DNA of 51,615 nt. It comes from a virus. The stretch is taken from positions 1 through 51,615 of the IMG/VR virus record IMGVR_UViG_3300046535_000970; one strand, 5' to 3'. Shown here piece after piece: positions 37,925 to 46,628 of this stretch (position 1 is its first letter; each line of letters starts with the position of its first letter). The notes below the pieces were generated by a model that saw only the letters and a list, made by a program, of their open reading frames with translations, was not told the DNA's origin and ran no database searches. The translations under genes and the position numbers were made by a program.

Positions 37925-38491
37925 ATGACACTTCAGGAATTAGTCTACGCGGTTGAAGATTGGGCTGCTAACACGGCCAACATTTCCATTCAAGATGCAG
38001 AGACGGTGATTGAAGATATCCTTCCGTCAGCGATGCAGGCGGTGGCTCTTAAAGCTGCGAGCGACCCAAAGACCGAATCTCTTTTAAGACGAAACTTCAC
38101 TGTCACCTTGGCGAGCGGGACGGGCACGGTCGATCCATTAATTCTCACGTCCTGCTGGAAAGGTGCGTCAGTTTACGTTACTGCCGAACCGACTATAGGG
38201 CCGTTGATGAGTTACGTTCCCAACTGGAATGATTTTATGAGTCCGATGGATACTCGGTTGGGTTACTGGACATTCCAGAGTGACGACACGATTTACTGGA
38301 TTGACCCCGGCGAAACATTTGACATTACCAGTGGACGTTCAGGAGATATCGTGATGAACATAGCCAGCGTGCCGGCAGTTCCGACCACGCAAACCGCCAC
38401 GCTGGACATGCCGGATGAACTTACCAGTAACCTGACAGCTTACCTGGTGGATGTGCTGAGGCAACGATCTAACCCAACAAAGGATGCGTAA
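37925..38491 (+). CDS. tail/neck protein candidate, 188 aa
   Basis: ATG 37925 follows the previous stop by one base. Helical start (QELVYAVEDWAANTANISIQ), strand-rich centre with aromatic residues (GYWTFQSDDTIYWIDPG) and a C-terminal helix. Probably part of the connector or tail hub. Not recognised. Confidence 0.52.
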   Translation: MTLQELVYAVEDWAANTANISIQDAETVIEDILPSAMQAVALKAASDPKTESLLRRNFTVTLASGTGTVDPLILTSCWKGASVYVTAEPTIGPLMSYVPNWNDFMSPMDTRLGYWTFQSDDTIYWIDPGETFDITSGRSGDIVMNIASVPAVPTTQTATLDMPDELTSNLTAYLVDVLRQRSNPTKDA

Positions 38492-40591
38492 GTGGGGCAG
38501 AATCTAAATCCCAGAGTTATTCGCCCATCAGCGTTCGTGCCGACTCAGCCAAGAAGCGGCTCGGTGAATGATGACGTGATTTACCGCATGAGCAACATGA
38601 TAATTCAGGGAAACAATCCTCTAACATATCTAAACACCTACGCGGGTTCTAACAGCATGTCGGAAACGATTGCCACGGCAGACCTGACGGGGACTCTTTC
38701 TCTTGCCACAGGTTCAGCCACGGTGACAGGGGCAGGCACACAGTTCATTCAGGAGTTGAATCCCGGTCAGTATGTCTTGGTGGTCGATACTGCCACGCAC
38801 AAGTCTTATCTGCTTGGAGTGCGAACGATTGTCTCAGCTACGTCATTCATCGCGTGGCGAGCGGTGGATGAAACCGCGTCAGGATTAACCGGAAAACGAT
38901 TACCTTTAATCTTTGCGGTGGATCAGGATCGGGGTACGTCAATCTGGGGCAATGTTGTGCGAAACGATAAAGGCACTCTGTTGGGCGTCGGAGCGGGAGT
39001 GTTTCGGATTAACGGCTCCGCGTTGACCGCTTCTTTGACGCTAACCCGCGCACCTCAGATTGCCCTGAACAGCTCAGGAACCTACACCGAGTTTACGTTA
39101 GGGATGGCGACTTCCGCTGCGCCAACTGCGGCGGGTGCGGGTGGTGGTACGAAGGGAATGCAAGCGGGTAATTACTCGATTGTGATTACTCCCGCAAGAA
39201 CGCAGACACTTGGCTACAACAACCCCTCACCTAAAGTCGTAGTCACGATTGCCACGAATGACAAGATTAATCTGACTGTTCCGGCAATGGACACTTCCAA
39301 AGGGCAGAATGCGTGGGACGTGTGGGTCACTCGCTATCAGGATTCGTTGGGGTCTGATCTGAACTATCTTGAAGGGCCATGGTATTACCAGAGCCAAATC
39401 ACCGGAAGTTCGGCGGGATTTACCGCAGCAATCGAGTGGCTTGATGCCGAAGTTGAACGAAATGATTTAGTTACCTTCAATAATGACGCTCCACCTTCAG
39501 CGGGTTGGGTGGCAACGCTGAACAATGTCCCAATATGGATTTCCTGTCAGGGGATTAACTCATCTATCGGGGCATCAAGTTCCGTGCCGGGGCCGTTCAT
39601 CTTCCCTGCAAAACCGAACAACATCGAAGCCGCTCCAGCAGACATTGCATTTTCTTCAAGTCCACCAGAAACGATTCTTGGCGTGGTGTCGGCAGACGGC
39701 AGGCTTTACCTGCTAACGACAAACAGTCTCCAGATAGCCCAAGGCACACCGCAACAAGATGTTCCCATACTGATCCGCCCGTTTTGGAATGTGGGATTTG
39801 CGCGGCCTGACCAGCTCGTGTTTGTTAATAGTCAGCTATACGGACATTCTGTCCAAGGGCCGGCACGTTCTTCCAGTGACGGAGTGCCAGGTTCAGAGCA
39901 GTTTGATTTTGCGGTAGATGTTTCTGAGATCACCGATCCGTGGATAGCGGGACATGTCACAGTAACTTACGACCCGAAGAACAATGCCGTGTGTTATTTC
40001 CACGCTGCAAATGAATTGAATTCAAGTGGGTTCTGGACAACGCGAGTCTTGATGTTCGGATTAAGGCAGAACCGTTGGATTGGGGATATCACTTTAAGCT
40101 CAACGACTCAGGACATGATCGTCACCTCCGCGGCGATGGTACACAATAAACTCTACATGCTCATGGGCGGAAGATTAGCAAACGACACAGTTTCGGTGGG
40201 TACTTATCAGTGGGACACCGCATCGGGTTCTGCCGTGTCGTATTACGCCGCGGCGGTATTTTCAGATCAGGGAGTAGAGACGCGAAGTCACGTAGTCAAG
40301 CGGGTGAGAGTAACGGCGAAAAGCACCAGCGGGACTCTGGGAGTGTTTGGAGCGCAGCCTACGGAGTCTATTCCTGTAACTACTCTGGAAGCGGGTAATA
40401 GCTCAAGTCTTACGGGGGCAATTTCGGTAACAAACAGTTCGACTCCAAGTCAATCTCAGCAGTTTCAGGTGAATTGTCCTAACCTCGTTCAGAGCACGGT
40501 GAGGTTTGAAGGTTCATATTCAGGGTCAGGCACGGTGGATTCTGTGCATGAGATTGTTATTCAGTCCGCAGTGGAAGGTGTAAGGCTCTAG
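38492..40591 (+). CDS. large strand-rich tail protein (hub/propeller-like), 699 aa (GTG start)
   Basis: GTG 38492 immediately follows the upstream TAA. The protein is almost entirely beta-stranded with repeated aromatic motifs (ADGRLYLLTTNSLQIAQG; FVNSQLYGHSVQGPARSSSD; NNAVCYFHAAN), typical of the beta-propeller tail hub or stabilisation proteins of short-tailed phages (P22 gp10-like role). It sits between connector candidates and fibres. The family call is by architecture. Confidence 0.6.
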   Translation: MGQNLNPRVIRPSAFVPTQPRSGSVNDDVIYRMSNMIIQGNNPLTYLNTYAGSNSMSETIATADLTGTLSLATGSATVTGAGTQFIQELNPGQYVLVVDTATHKSYLLGVRTIVSATSFIAWRAVDETASGLTGKRLPLIFAVDQDRGTSIWGNVVRNDKGTLLGVGAGVFRINGSALTASLTLTRAPQIALNSSGTYTEFTLGMATSAAPTAAGAGGGTKGMQAGNYSIVITPARTQTLGYNNPSPKVVVTIATNDKINLTVPAMDTSKGQNAWDVWVTRYQDSLGSDLNYLEGPWYYQSQITGSSAGFTAAIEWLDAEVERNDLVTFNNDAPPSAGWVATLNNVPIWISCQGINSSIGASSSVPGPFIFPAKPNNIEAAPADIAFSSSPPETILGVVSADGRLYLLTTNSLQIAQGTPQQDVPILIRPFWNVGFARPDQLVFVNSQLYGHSVQGPARSSSDGVPGSEQFDFAVDVSEITDPWIAGHVTVTYDPKNNAVCYFHAANELNSSGFWTTRVLMFGLRQNRWIGDITLSSTTQDMIVTSAAMVHNKLYMLMGGRLANDTVSVGTYQWDTASGSAVSYYAAAVFSDQGVETRSHVVKRVRVTAKSTSGTLGVFGAQPTESIPVTTLEAGNSSSLTGAISVTNSSTPSQSQQFQVNCPNLVQSTVRFEGSYSGSGTVDSVHEIVIQSAVEGVRL

Positions 40592-41733
40592 TGGCAGTAG
40601 ACGTATATCTTGAAAACAACGTTACTTACGACTCGTATTTAGAGCCGGAGATTCCCTTGTCAGGAACTATCATTGGGCAAGGCACTGCGGTTACGTCTAT
40701 CAATGGCATCTCCGGGCCGACGGTCACGTTCGCGGGGGGCACATCGGGGTTTTCTTTCGCTCCGGGTGGAACGACAATTACACTTGTCAGCCCACTCACG
40801 ACCAAAGGTGATTTGTACACTCACAACAGCACCGTGGGAATAGGCTTGCCCGTAGGAGCGGACACGTTCATTCTAACTGCCGACTCTGCTCAAACTACAG
40901 GGATGAAATGGGCCGCTCCAGCTACAGCAGGAACGGTTACTCATACCGGAACGCTCACTGCCAATCAATTAATTCTCGGTAATGGTGGAGCAGACGTAGC
41001 CGCTCTGGGTACTTCAGGGACTGATCATACGGTGTTACATGGAAACACCATTGGAGGAGCACCACTATATTCGGCGGTGGATATGGGGAACGAGGTTGCG
41101 GGTACGCTGGCTGCACTCAACGGCGGAACAGGACTCGCCACCTACACCATTGGGGATATGCTTTACGCGGGTAGTACGGGGGCGTTCACGAGTCTCAGTA
41201 TTTTGACTCTGGCGGCCACGGGTAATGCACTGATTGCCGGGCCAACCACTCCGCAGTGGGGAAAGATAGGATTAACCACTCACGTCTCAGGAACACTCCC
41301 GGTCGGCAATGGTGGTACGGGCACAGCTACAGCATTCACTGCGGGTTCTGTGGTATTCGCAGGAGGGTCGGGAATCTACGCGCAGGACAACGCTAATCTC
41401 TTTTTCGATGATACGAACAATCGGTTAGGTGTTGGTACAGCAAGCCCCGGCGAACGACTTGACGTGGTGGGAACGATTCGTGCCGCAGGACAAAACACTG
41501 CGCCCGGCTCAGGGCATGGAATCGAAATCAGTCACGATGGAACGACGGGGTACATTCAGTCTTTCGACCGAGCTGCGTCAGACACGGATTTATACATCTC
41601 TGGTAAGTTGGTCTCTATTGTTACCAGTACCCATCATCTTGATCTCTCCAGCCTGCCCACGTCATCGGCGGGTTTGGCAGCGGGGGAAGTCTGGGTCGAT
41701 ACCGGGGCTGCGAATGTCCTGAAAAGAGTATGA
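40591..41733 (+). CDS. tail fibre protein, 380 aa (GTG start)
   Basis: GTG 40591 overlaps the previous stop (TAGTG). It contains several glycine-rich shaft repeats (LNGGTGLATYTIGDMLYAG; VSGTLPVGNGGTGTATAF) and then DDTNNRLGVGTASPGERLDV, a motif widely seen in phage fibre and adhesin tips. It ends LPTSSAGLAAGEVWVDTG, a common C-terminal segment of fibre proteins. It probably mediates host attachment. It overlaps the next gene by ATGA. Confidence 0.82.
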   Translation: MAVDVYLENNVTYDSYLEPEIPLSGTIIGQGTAVTSINGISGPTVTFAGGTSGFSFAPGGTTITLVSPLTTKGDLYTHNSTVGIGLPVGADTFILTADSAQTTGMKWAAPATAGTVTHTGTLTANQLILGNGGADVAALGTSGTDHTVLHGNTIGGAPLYSAVDMGNEVAGTLAALNGGTGLATYTIGDMLYAGSTGAFTSLSILTLAATGNALIAGPTTPQWGKIGLTTHVSGTLPVGNGGTGTATAFTAGSVVFAGGSGIYAQDNANLFFDDTNNRLGVGTASPGERLDVVGTIRAAGQNTAPGSGHGIEISHDGTTGYIQSFDRAASDTDLYISGKLVSIVTSTHHLDLSSLPTSSAGLAAGEVWVDTGAANVLKRV

Positions 41734-41948
41734 CAAAGACGCGCACAAAGATTGAGACGAATGGTCATAAACCATTAACCGCAGACCATCGGGTGTTGAA
41801 GTGTGGCGAGGAAATCAAGGCAGCATTGGATAAGTATAACTGTCGGATATTTACGGCACTAAGAATTGGCAACGCTGAATCTCCGTTAATGGAAATCGGC
41901 GGATTGCCCATTGTGATAAAGGTATCGGCAAATGCTGAGAAGGCTTGA
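41730..41948 (+). CDS. small conserved phage protein, 72 aa
   Basis: HRVLKCGEEIKAALDKYNCR, followed by FTALRIGNAESPLMEIGGLP, resembles a small protein commonly found among phage structural genes, in which a helix precedes two or three strands. Function unknown. It overlaps both neighbours. Confidence 0.6.
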   Translation: MTKTRTKIETNGHKPLTADHRVLKCGEEIKAALDKYNCRIFTALRIGNAESPLMEIGGLPIVIKVSANAEKA

Positions 41949-42429
41949 CCCTGAAAAAGACCGAGAATGCTTTGTTGAGGCGTGGCTATGGGAGACTTCC
42001 GGGCCGCGGTGGTACAAGCAATCAGGCAAGGTGTTTGGCCCGTCCACGTTAGAAGATTTCATTGAAGCATCGAAAGAAGAAACTCGGTTGACCTTTGGAA
42101 TCTTTGATAACGAGTTAATCGGAATGATTGAATTGACGTTGTGCGGAAACAGCCTTGAGGCTGACCTGATGGCGAAGCCGAGATGCAATCCTGACGCGAT
42201 TCTCTCTCACGCGATGGCCTTACGTGATCGCATCTTTGACGATTTAGGAATTGCGGAGATATACGTTTGGCTTTCTAAGAAAAATATTCCCACTCGCAGG
42301 TTATGTGCAATAATGGGCTTCCGTGAAACAGGATTGACACTGATTCGAGGAATCTATCACGAGCGAGTTATTGAATGGGTTCACATGTCTATCCCGCGTG
42401 AAGCGGTGGCAATGTTGAAGGCGGCATAA
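41932..42429 (+). CDS. GNAT-like acetyltransferase domain protein, 165 aa
   Basis: Layout of a GNAT fold: MLRRLDPEKDRECFVEAW at the start, TFGIFDNELIGMIELTLCGN (strands 2-4) and a C-terminal AEIYVWLSKKNIPTRRLCAI then MGFRETG, the usual helix plus GF signature. The acetyl-CoA loop is poorly conserved. In the tail region it may modify a glycan or virion protein; the substrate is unknown. It overlaps the upstream gene by 17 bases. Confidence 0.65.
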   Translation: MLRRLDPEKDRECFVEAWLWETSGPRWYKQSGKVFGPSTLEDFIEASKEETRLTFGIFDNELIGMIELTLCGNSLEADLMAKPRCNPDAILSHAMALRDRIFDDLGIAEIYVWLSKKNIPTRRLCAIMGFRETGLTLIRGIYHERVIEWVHMSIPREAVAMLKAA

Positions 42430-42921
42430 ATGGGAAAGAAGAAAACCACCCAAACCACCACGCAGAACCAACAGCAAGCCTATAACGCGAATACTGCCAG
42501 CTCGTCCAGCGTTCCCGACACTCCTGACATTCAAGCCTATCGAGCATTTCAGCCACAAGTCGATCCGGGATTGGGTTATCAGTACGCCAACGCCCGCAAC
42601 AAACTCAACCAATCGTTCGACAATCCTCTCGGAGGATATGCAACTCCAGAGATGCGCGACGCCATGTTGAGGACGGGCAATCGCCAATTGAATCAGGATG
42701 AAGCCCAAGCCTTCCGCGCAGGGACGTATGACGTAAACCAACAAAAGGCGGGACAGTTAGGAAATCTGGCCTCTTTGACGCGAGGGACGAACACGACTGG
42801 AACGTCAAGCGGTACGGGTACGATGACAGGGACAGGAACGGGAACGACGCAGCAGAGCGGGATTTCGTGGGGAGAGGTTTTAGGGGCCGCGGCGAACGTC
42901 GGCGGATCGTATTTAGGATGA
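42430..42921 (+). CDS. low-complexity virion protein, 163 aa
   Basis: Basic start (MGKKKTTQTTTQNQQQ), a central region with PQVDPGLGYQYANARNKLNQ and MRDAMLRTGNRQLNQDEAQA, and a C-terminal glycine/threonine-rich stretch (GTSSGTGTMTGTGTGTT). Similar small proteins occur in tail regions of podoviruses. It overlaps the next gene by ATGA. Confidence 0.6.
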   Translation: MGKKKTTQTTTQNQQQAYNANTASSSSVPDTPDIQAYRAFQPQVDPGLGYQYANARNKLNQSFDNPLGGYATPEMRDAMLRTGNRQLNQDEAQAFRAGTYDVNQQKAGQLGNLASLTRGTNTTGTSSGTGTMTGTGTGTTQQSGISWGEVLGAAANVGGSYLG

Positions 42922-43502
42922 GAGAGAAGATACAGGAAATCTTATCCAAAGCTAAGAATCCTTGTGTGTTGGTTAGTTTCGGGAAAGACAGTCTCGTACT
43001 TCTCAAAACGATTTTAGATATGGGCTACAGTCCTGACATTCTCTGGTTTCGTGACCATCTGAACCCTTTCGCGGAAAAGATAATCCGTGAATGGGATTTG
43101 ACCGTGAAAGGCTATGCTCCCGCGGTTAGATACCGTGTTGAGGATACGGTCATTTCGGAGTACGCCATAGGGAACGCAAGACTTCCAATGCTTCAGGACA
43201 TCTCAGAACACGGTAGACCTATAGGAATGGTGACGACACCTCAATTCAGCTATCCGTGGGACTACACGTTATTTGGCTATCGCAAGACTGACTCACACCC
43301 GCTAATCGGCAGAAACTTAGAGTCTGAGATTACGTTAGGGCCGACTGAGTTAATCGCCCCGATGTATGACCTGACAGATGCGGACGTGTTCAATCTGATA
43401 GATGAACTGAACATTCCCTATGAACCGTTTTGCGATGATGTTTTACCATGCGATTTACCAAGAATGCCGCGAGAGACATTCAAGCAGAGGTTTGATTTCT
43501 AA
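42918..43502 (+). CDS. PAPS reductase/ATP-pyrophosphatase-family protein, 194 aa
   Basis: ATG 42918 overlaps the previous stop. Residues 16-28, CVLVSFGKDSLVL, contain the SFGKDS PP-loop (usually SGGKDS) that binds ATP in the PAPS reductase/DndC-type adenylyl transferase superfamily. DILWFRDHLNPFAEKIIREW follows as in PAPS reductases. The C-terminal CDDVLPCDLPRMPRE has two cysteines. It may activate or reduce sulfate or modify DNA, nucleotide or glycan; the reaction cannot be fixed from sequence. Its location among fibre genes is notable. Confidence 0.8.
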   Translation: MREKIQEILSKAKNPCVLVSFGKDSLVLLKTILDMGYSPDILWFRDHLNPFAEKIIREWDLTVKGYAPAVRYRVEDTVISEYAIGNARLPMLQDISEHGRPIGMVTTPQFSYPWDYTLFGYRKTDSHPLIGRNLESEITLGPTELIAPMYDLTDADVFNLIDELNIPYEPFCDDVLPCDLPRMPRETFKQRFDF

Positions 43503-43514
43503 GGAGACAAAATT

Positions 43515-44678
43515 ATGACCGCACCGATAGGCTCAATCAGCCGAAACATGTCGTCACGAACAGTCACGGCAAGCACCACAGCCACCACAGATGACTTTCT
43601 GATTAAAGCAGACTGTACATCCAATGTGATTACGGTCACGTTGTTTACCAACGTCACTGACTACGCTTTCTATCAGATTGAGGTCACTAAAACCGATTCA
43701 TCTGCGAACGCGGTCACGGTCACTGACGGGACGTTCACGTTCTCGCTTACCAATCAGTATGATGCGGTGATTTGCCAACTCGACTCCGCGGGCGTCTGGA
43801 CAGGCATTGCCTCATTCGACGTGGGCGGATCGGGTAACGTAACCGGGCCGGGATCGGCTACGGCGGATGACATCGCTACCTTCAGCGGCACGACTGGAAA
43901 AGTAATCAAGGATTCCGGTATTGCAGTTGCCAACATTGCGACTGCCGACTCGAAAGCGGTTTCAGCGGGAACCACCGGAGCTTCAGCAGCTTCGGCGGCA
44001 GTGGTGGCGGATTCTAAGGCAGTTTCAGCGGCGAAGGGTTCACCCCTTGCCGTGGTGGTTATCTCCGCAACCAGCGTTTTCACGCCTACCGCCTCTGCTA
44101 CTTGCGCGTTCTTTGAGTGTTGGGGCGGCGGTGGTGGTGGGGGGGGGACGTCACAGGGAGGCGCAGGGTCTGCTGCCGCGGGTGGTGGCGGTGGCGCTGG
44201 GGGCTACTCGGCTAAGTTTGTTGCTGCGATCACGGGTTCGGTTTACTCGATTACGATTGGTGCTTCGGGGGCCGGTGGCCCGGCGGCAAGTTCAGGAGGC
44301 ACGGGCGGGTCTACACTAGTATCAACCGTCATCTCGGCGGCTGGGGGAGTAGGTGGCGCGGTGATGAATGCCAGCACCTTTTTCCTTCCCGTTGCGGGTG
44401 GAGCGGGTGGCGCAGTAACAACTGGAGGCGACATCAACATTGCTGGAAATCCCGGCCAGCCGGGACTACGAGGTTCTGGTACGTCTGCAATGGCGGGCAA
44501 TGGCGGCGTCGGAAACAAACTCGGCGGTGGCGGCTTAGGCGCTGTCGCGGACGGTGCTGGCGGGGCCGCGGGGCCTGGAAGTGGCGCGGGCGGTGGTGGC
44601 GGCATGTGCTCTGGCGGCACTAGTCGCGCAGGCGGGGATGGCAGCGTTGGTTGTGTGGTGGTCACTCTTTACAGATGA
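43515..44678 (+). CDS. glycine-rich tail tip/adhesin protein, 387 aa
   Basis: AAGGAGACAAAATT precedes ATG 43515. The N-terminal half is strand-rich (SNVITVTLFTNVTDYAFYQI) and has two copies of ADSKAVSA. The C-terminal ~200 residues are a glycine-rich domain (ECWGGGGGGGGTSQGG; GGGGGAGGYSAKF) of the type that forms polyglycine II sandwiches in phage adhesins. It is probably receptor-binding. Such loops often vary. It overlaps the glycosyltransferase gene by ATGA. Confidence 0.8.
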   Translation: MTAPIGSISRNMSSRTVTASTTATTDDFLIKADCTSNVITVTLFTNVTDYAFYQIEVTKTDSSANAVTVTDGTFTFSLTNQYDAVICQLDSAGVWTGIASFDVGGSGNVTGPGSATADDIATFSGTTGKVIKDSGIAVANIATADSKAVSAGTTGASAASAAVVADSKAVSAAKGSPLAVVVISATSVFTPTASATCAFFECWGGGGGGGGTSQGGAGSAAAGGGGGAGGYSAKFVAAITGSVYSITIGASGAGGPAASSGGTGGSTLVSTVISAAGGVGGAVMNASTFFLPVAGGAGGAVTTGGDINIAGNPGQPGLRGSGTSAMAGNGGVGNKLGGGGLGAVADGAGGAAGPGSGAGGGGGMCSGGTSRAGGDGSVGCVVVTLYR

Positions 44679-45748
44679 GGATAGCCCACTGGTCAGACAA
44701 GGCACTGCCTTCAGGGTTAGGAGAGACGGCGAACCATATCTGCGCCGCCGAACGGAAGTTGGGTATGGATTCCGTTGTTATTGATGCTCAACGTGAATCT
44801 GATTGGGTGAATGCTGATGGTGCTGATGTCCATGTGATTCATTTGTTCATGCCGCCCAAGGTGATTCACAAGACCAAAGCACCGTTTGTCTGGGTATCAC
44901 ACGGCACTCCAGAAGTAATGAGTGAAGGAAGTATTGTTGAAGCCTCCAAGGGTGGATATGGCCCTGCTGATGGATGGATGATTGCTCAATGGTGGCTACA
45001 ACACGCAGATGTGACTGTGACTTTCTGGCCGCGACATGAAGCTATCTGGAAGTCTTTATGTGACAAGAACACCAGAGTTGAGGGAGTTCCTTTGGGGGTA
45101 GACAGAGACTTCTGGAAACCGATTGAATCGGCAGGGAAGTTCGCAGGCGAACCTTCAGTGTTCTCAGCAGAGAATTGTTACATGATTAAGTGGCCATGGG
45201 ACTTGATCGTAGCGTGGCCGTGGGTGGTAGCGAATGGGTTTTCTGATGCGAAGTTGCATTTAGTGAACGTCCCTTACGATCAAAGTCGAGTATGGTGGCC
45301 GCTGATGAACCGAAACGGATCGGGATATCACGCATATTTGACCAACAGACGTTTTAGCCCCGACGAGCTTAGACACGCATTTGCTTCAACGGATTATTTT
45401 TGTGGTTTGGTGCGGTATGGAGATGTTAATTATCTGGCGCTTCAGGCTAACGCCTGTGGAGCTAAGACAATCAGTTACAAAGGAAATCCGTATTCAGATT
45501 ATCACGTAGACTTTGGCGACCAGCGGATACTGGCTAATCAGTTATTGGCAATCATGCGTGGAGAAGTCGAAGCGAGAGAGAAAGAACCTGTCCCGTCGAT
45601 TCTAAGGACGGCAGATAGGCTGAGGGATATTTATTTATCACTGGCGAAGGATACGGTGATAATTGACCCAAAGGTCTTAGCCCCAAAGAAACGCAAGCGG
45701 AAGATAATCCCGAAGGACACATCACTGGCAACCTTAACAGTACAATGA
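44675..45748 (+). CDS. GT-B-type glycosyltransferase, 357 aa
   Basis: ATG 44675 overlaps the previous stop. MRIAHWSDKALPSGLGETAN with the glycine-containing loop is the usual N-terminal nucleotide-sugar-domain start of GT-B enzymes; a HGTPEVM segment, NTRVEGVPLGVDRDFWKP (linker to the second domain) and YLALQANACGAKTISYKG (E/N-x7-G-type C-terminal motif) follow. It ends with a basic tail. It probably modifies a phage or host surface glycan, possibly the tail itself. It is followed by a hexapeptide transferase. Confidence 0.82.
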   Translation: MRIAHWSDKALPSGLGETANHICAAERKLGMDSVVIDAQRESDWVNADGADVHVIHLFMPPKVIHKTKAPFVWVSHGTPEVMSEGSIVEASKGGYGPADGWMIAQWWLQHADVTVTFWPRHEAIWKSLCDKNTRVEGVPLGVDRDFWKPIESAGKFAGEPSVFSAENCYMIKWPWDLIVAWPWVVANGFSDAKLHLVNVPYDQSRVWWPLMNRNGSGYHAYLTNRRFSPDELRHAFASTDYFCGLVRYGDVNYLALQANACGAKTISYKGNPYSDYHVDFGDQRILANQLLAIMRGEVEAREKEPVPSILRTADRLRDIYLSLAKDTVIIDPKVLAPKKRKRKIIPKDTSLATLTVQ

Positions 45749-46269
45749 TTAACTTCATCGATGACACGGCGCAGATTGGGAAGCTCACAAAGATTTGGCA
45801 TTTCGCGGTAATACTTGCCAATGTGGTTATTGGGGAATGTTGCAATATCGGCTCGCATGTGGAGATAGGTCATGGATGCAAAATCGGAAACAGAGTTCGC
45901 ATTAGCCATGGGGTATTTCTCCCACCAAATTCCGTGGTGGAAGATGACGTATTCCTGGCCCCCGGCGTACTGGCTTCCGATGATCGGTATCCACGAGCGA
46001 ATAACCCTGACTATCACGCCCAGCCTCCACATTTTGAACGCGGGTGCTCTGTCGGCATCGGCAGTGTCATTCTCCCCGGGGTCAGAATCGGCGCAGGAAG
46101 CCTCGTAGGGGCGGGATCGATAGTCACTAAGGATGTACCCCCGCAAGGGCATGTACGGGGCGAGCCAGCGCGAGAAAAGGCATACTCAGGGATTCACCAT
46201 GAGGAGTTTCACGAACTGGCAGTCATTCCGGTCGCAACCAAGAACGATTCACACTTGATGCCCACTTAG
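45745..46269 (+). CDS. left-handed beta-helix acyl/acetyltransferase, 174 aa
   Basis: Hexapeptide repeats are clear: AVILANVVIGECCNIGSHVE, IGHGCKIGNRVRISHG, VEDDVFLAPGV and IGSVILPGVRIGAGSLVGAG, followed by the cap TKDVPPQGHVRGEPAR. This is the WbpD/VioB-like O- or N-acetyltransferase fold that acts on nucleotide or lipid-linked sugars. It overlaps the glycosyltransferase gene (ATGA), so both likely act in one sugar-modification pathway. Confidence 0.88.
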   Translation: MINFIDDTAQIGKLTKIWHFAVILANVVIGECCNIGSHVEIGHGCKIGNRVRISHGVFLPPNSVVEDDVFLAPGVLASDDRYPRANNPDYHAQPPHFERGCSVGIGSVILPGVRIGAGSLVGAGSIVTKDVPPQGHVRGEPAREKAYSGIHHEEFHELAVIPVATKNDSHLMPT

Positions 46270-46277
46270 GAGACGAT

Positions 46278-46628
46278 ATGGCATTAGCACAAGTCGGCGG
46301 AAAGATTTACTCGAACACGGCATTGGCGGAAACGAAAGCGGCGGCGGTGACGAGTCGGTGTCTGGTGTTTAATTTCCTTTGCGTCAATCCTGACGCGACG
46401 ACGATTTCTTATCTGCAATTCTTTGATTTGGCTTCGGCTGATGTCACGGTGGGAACGACTACACCAACCTTCGTCATGGCATTGAGTCCCAAGACTGGAT
46501 ACAACATCGGACTGACGTGTCCGGTGCAATTCACTACCGCAATGACGGTTGCCAACACCTCGACACCAACGGGAAACGGTGCTCCTGCTACAGCGGCAGT
46601 GGTTAGCTTGCATTACGTAAGTGGTTAA
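46278..46628 (+). CDS. hypothetical tail-associated protein, 116 aa
   Basis: GGAGACGAT precedes ATG 46278. A beta-rich protein (CLVFNFLCVNPDATTISYLQ; TPTFVMALSPKTGYNIGLTC) ending VVSLHYVSG, like small beta-sandwich proteins found next to phage fibres. Not recognised. Confidence 0.6.
   Translation: MALAQVGGKIYSNTALAETKAAAVTSRCLVFNFLCVNPDATTISYLQFFDLASADVTVGTTTPTFVMALSPKTGYNIGLTCPVQFTTAMTVANTSTPTGNGAPATAAVVSLHYVSG

Noticed and set aside
43754-44665. Proline/alanine-rich open frames opposite the glycine-rich adhesin
   Set aside because: They simply mirror the glycine codons (GGN read as NCC) and have no independent evidence.
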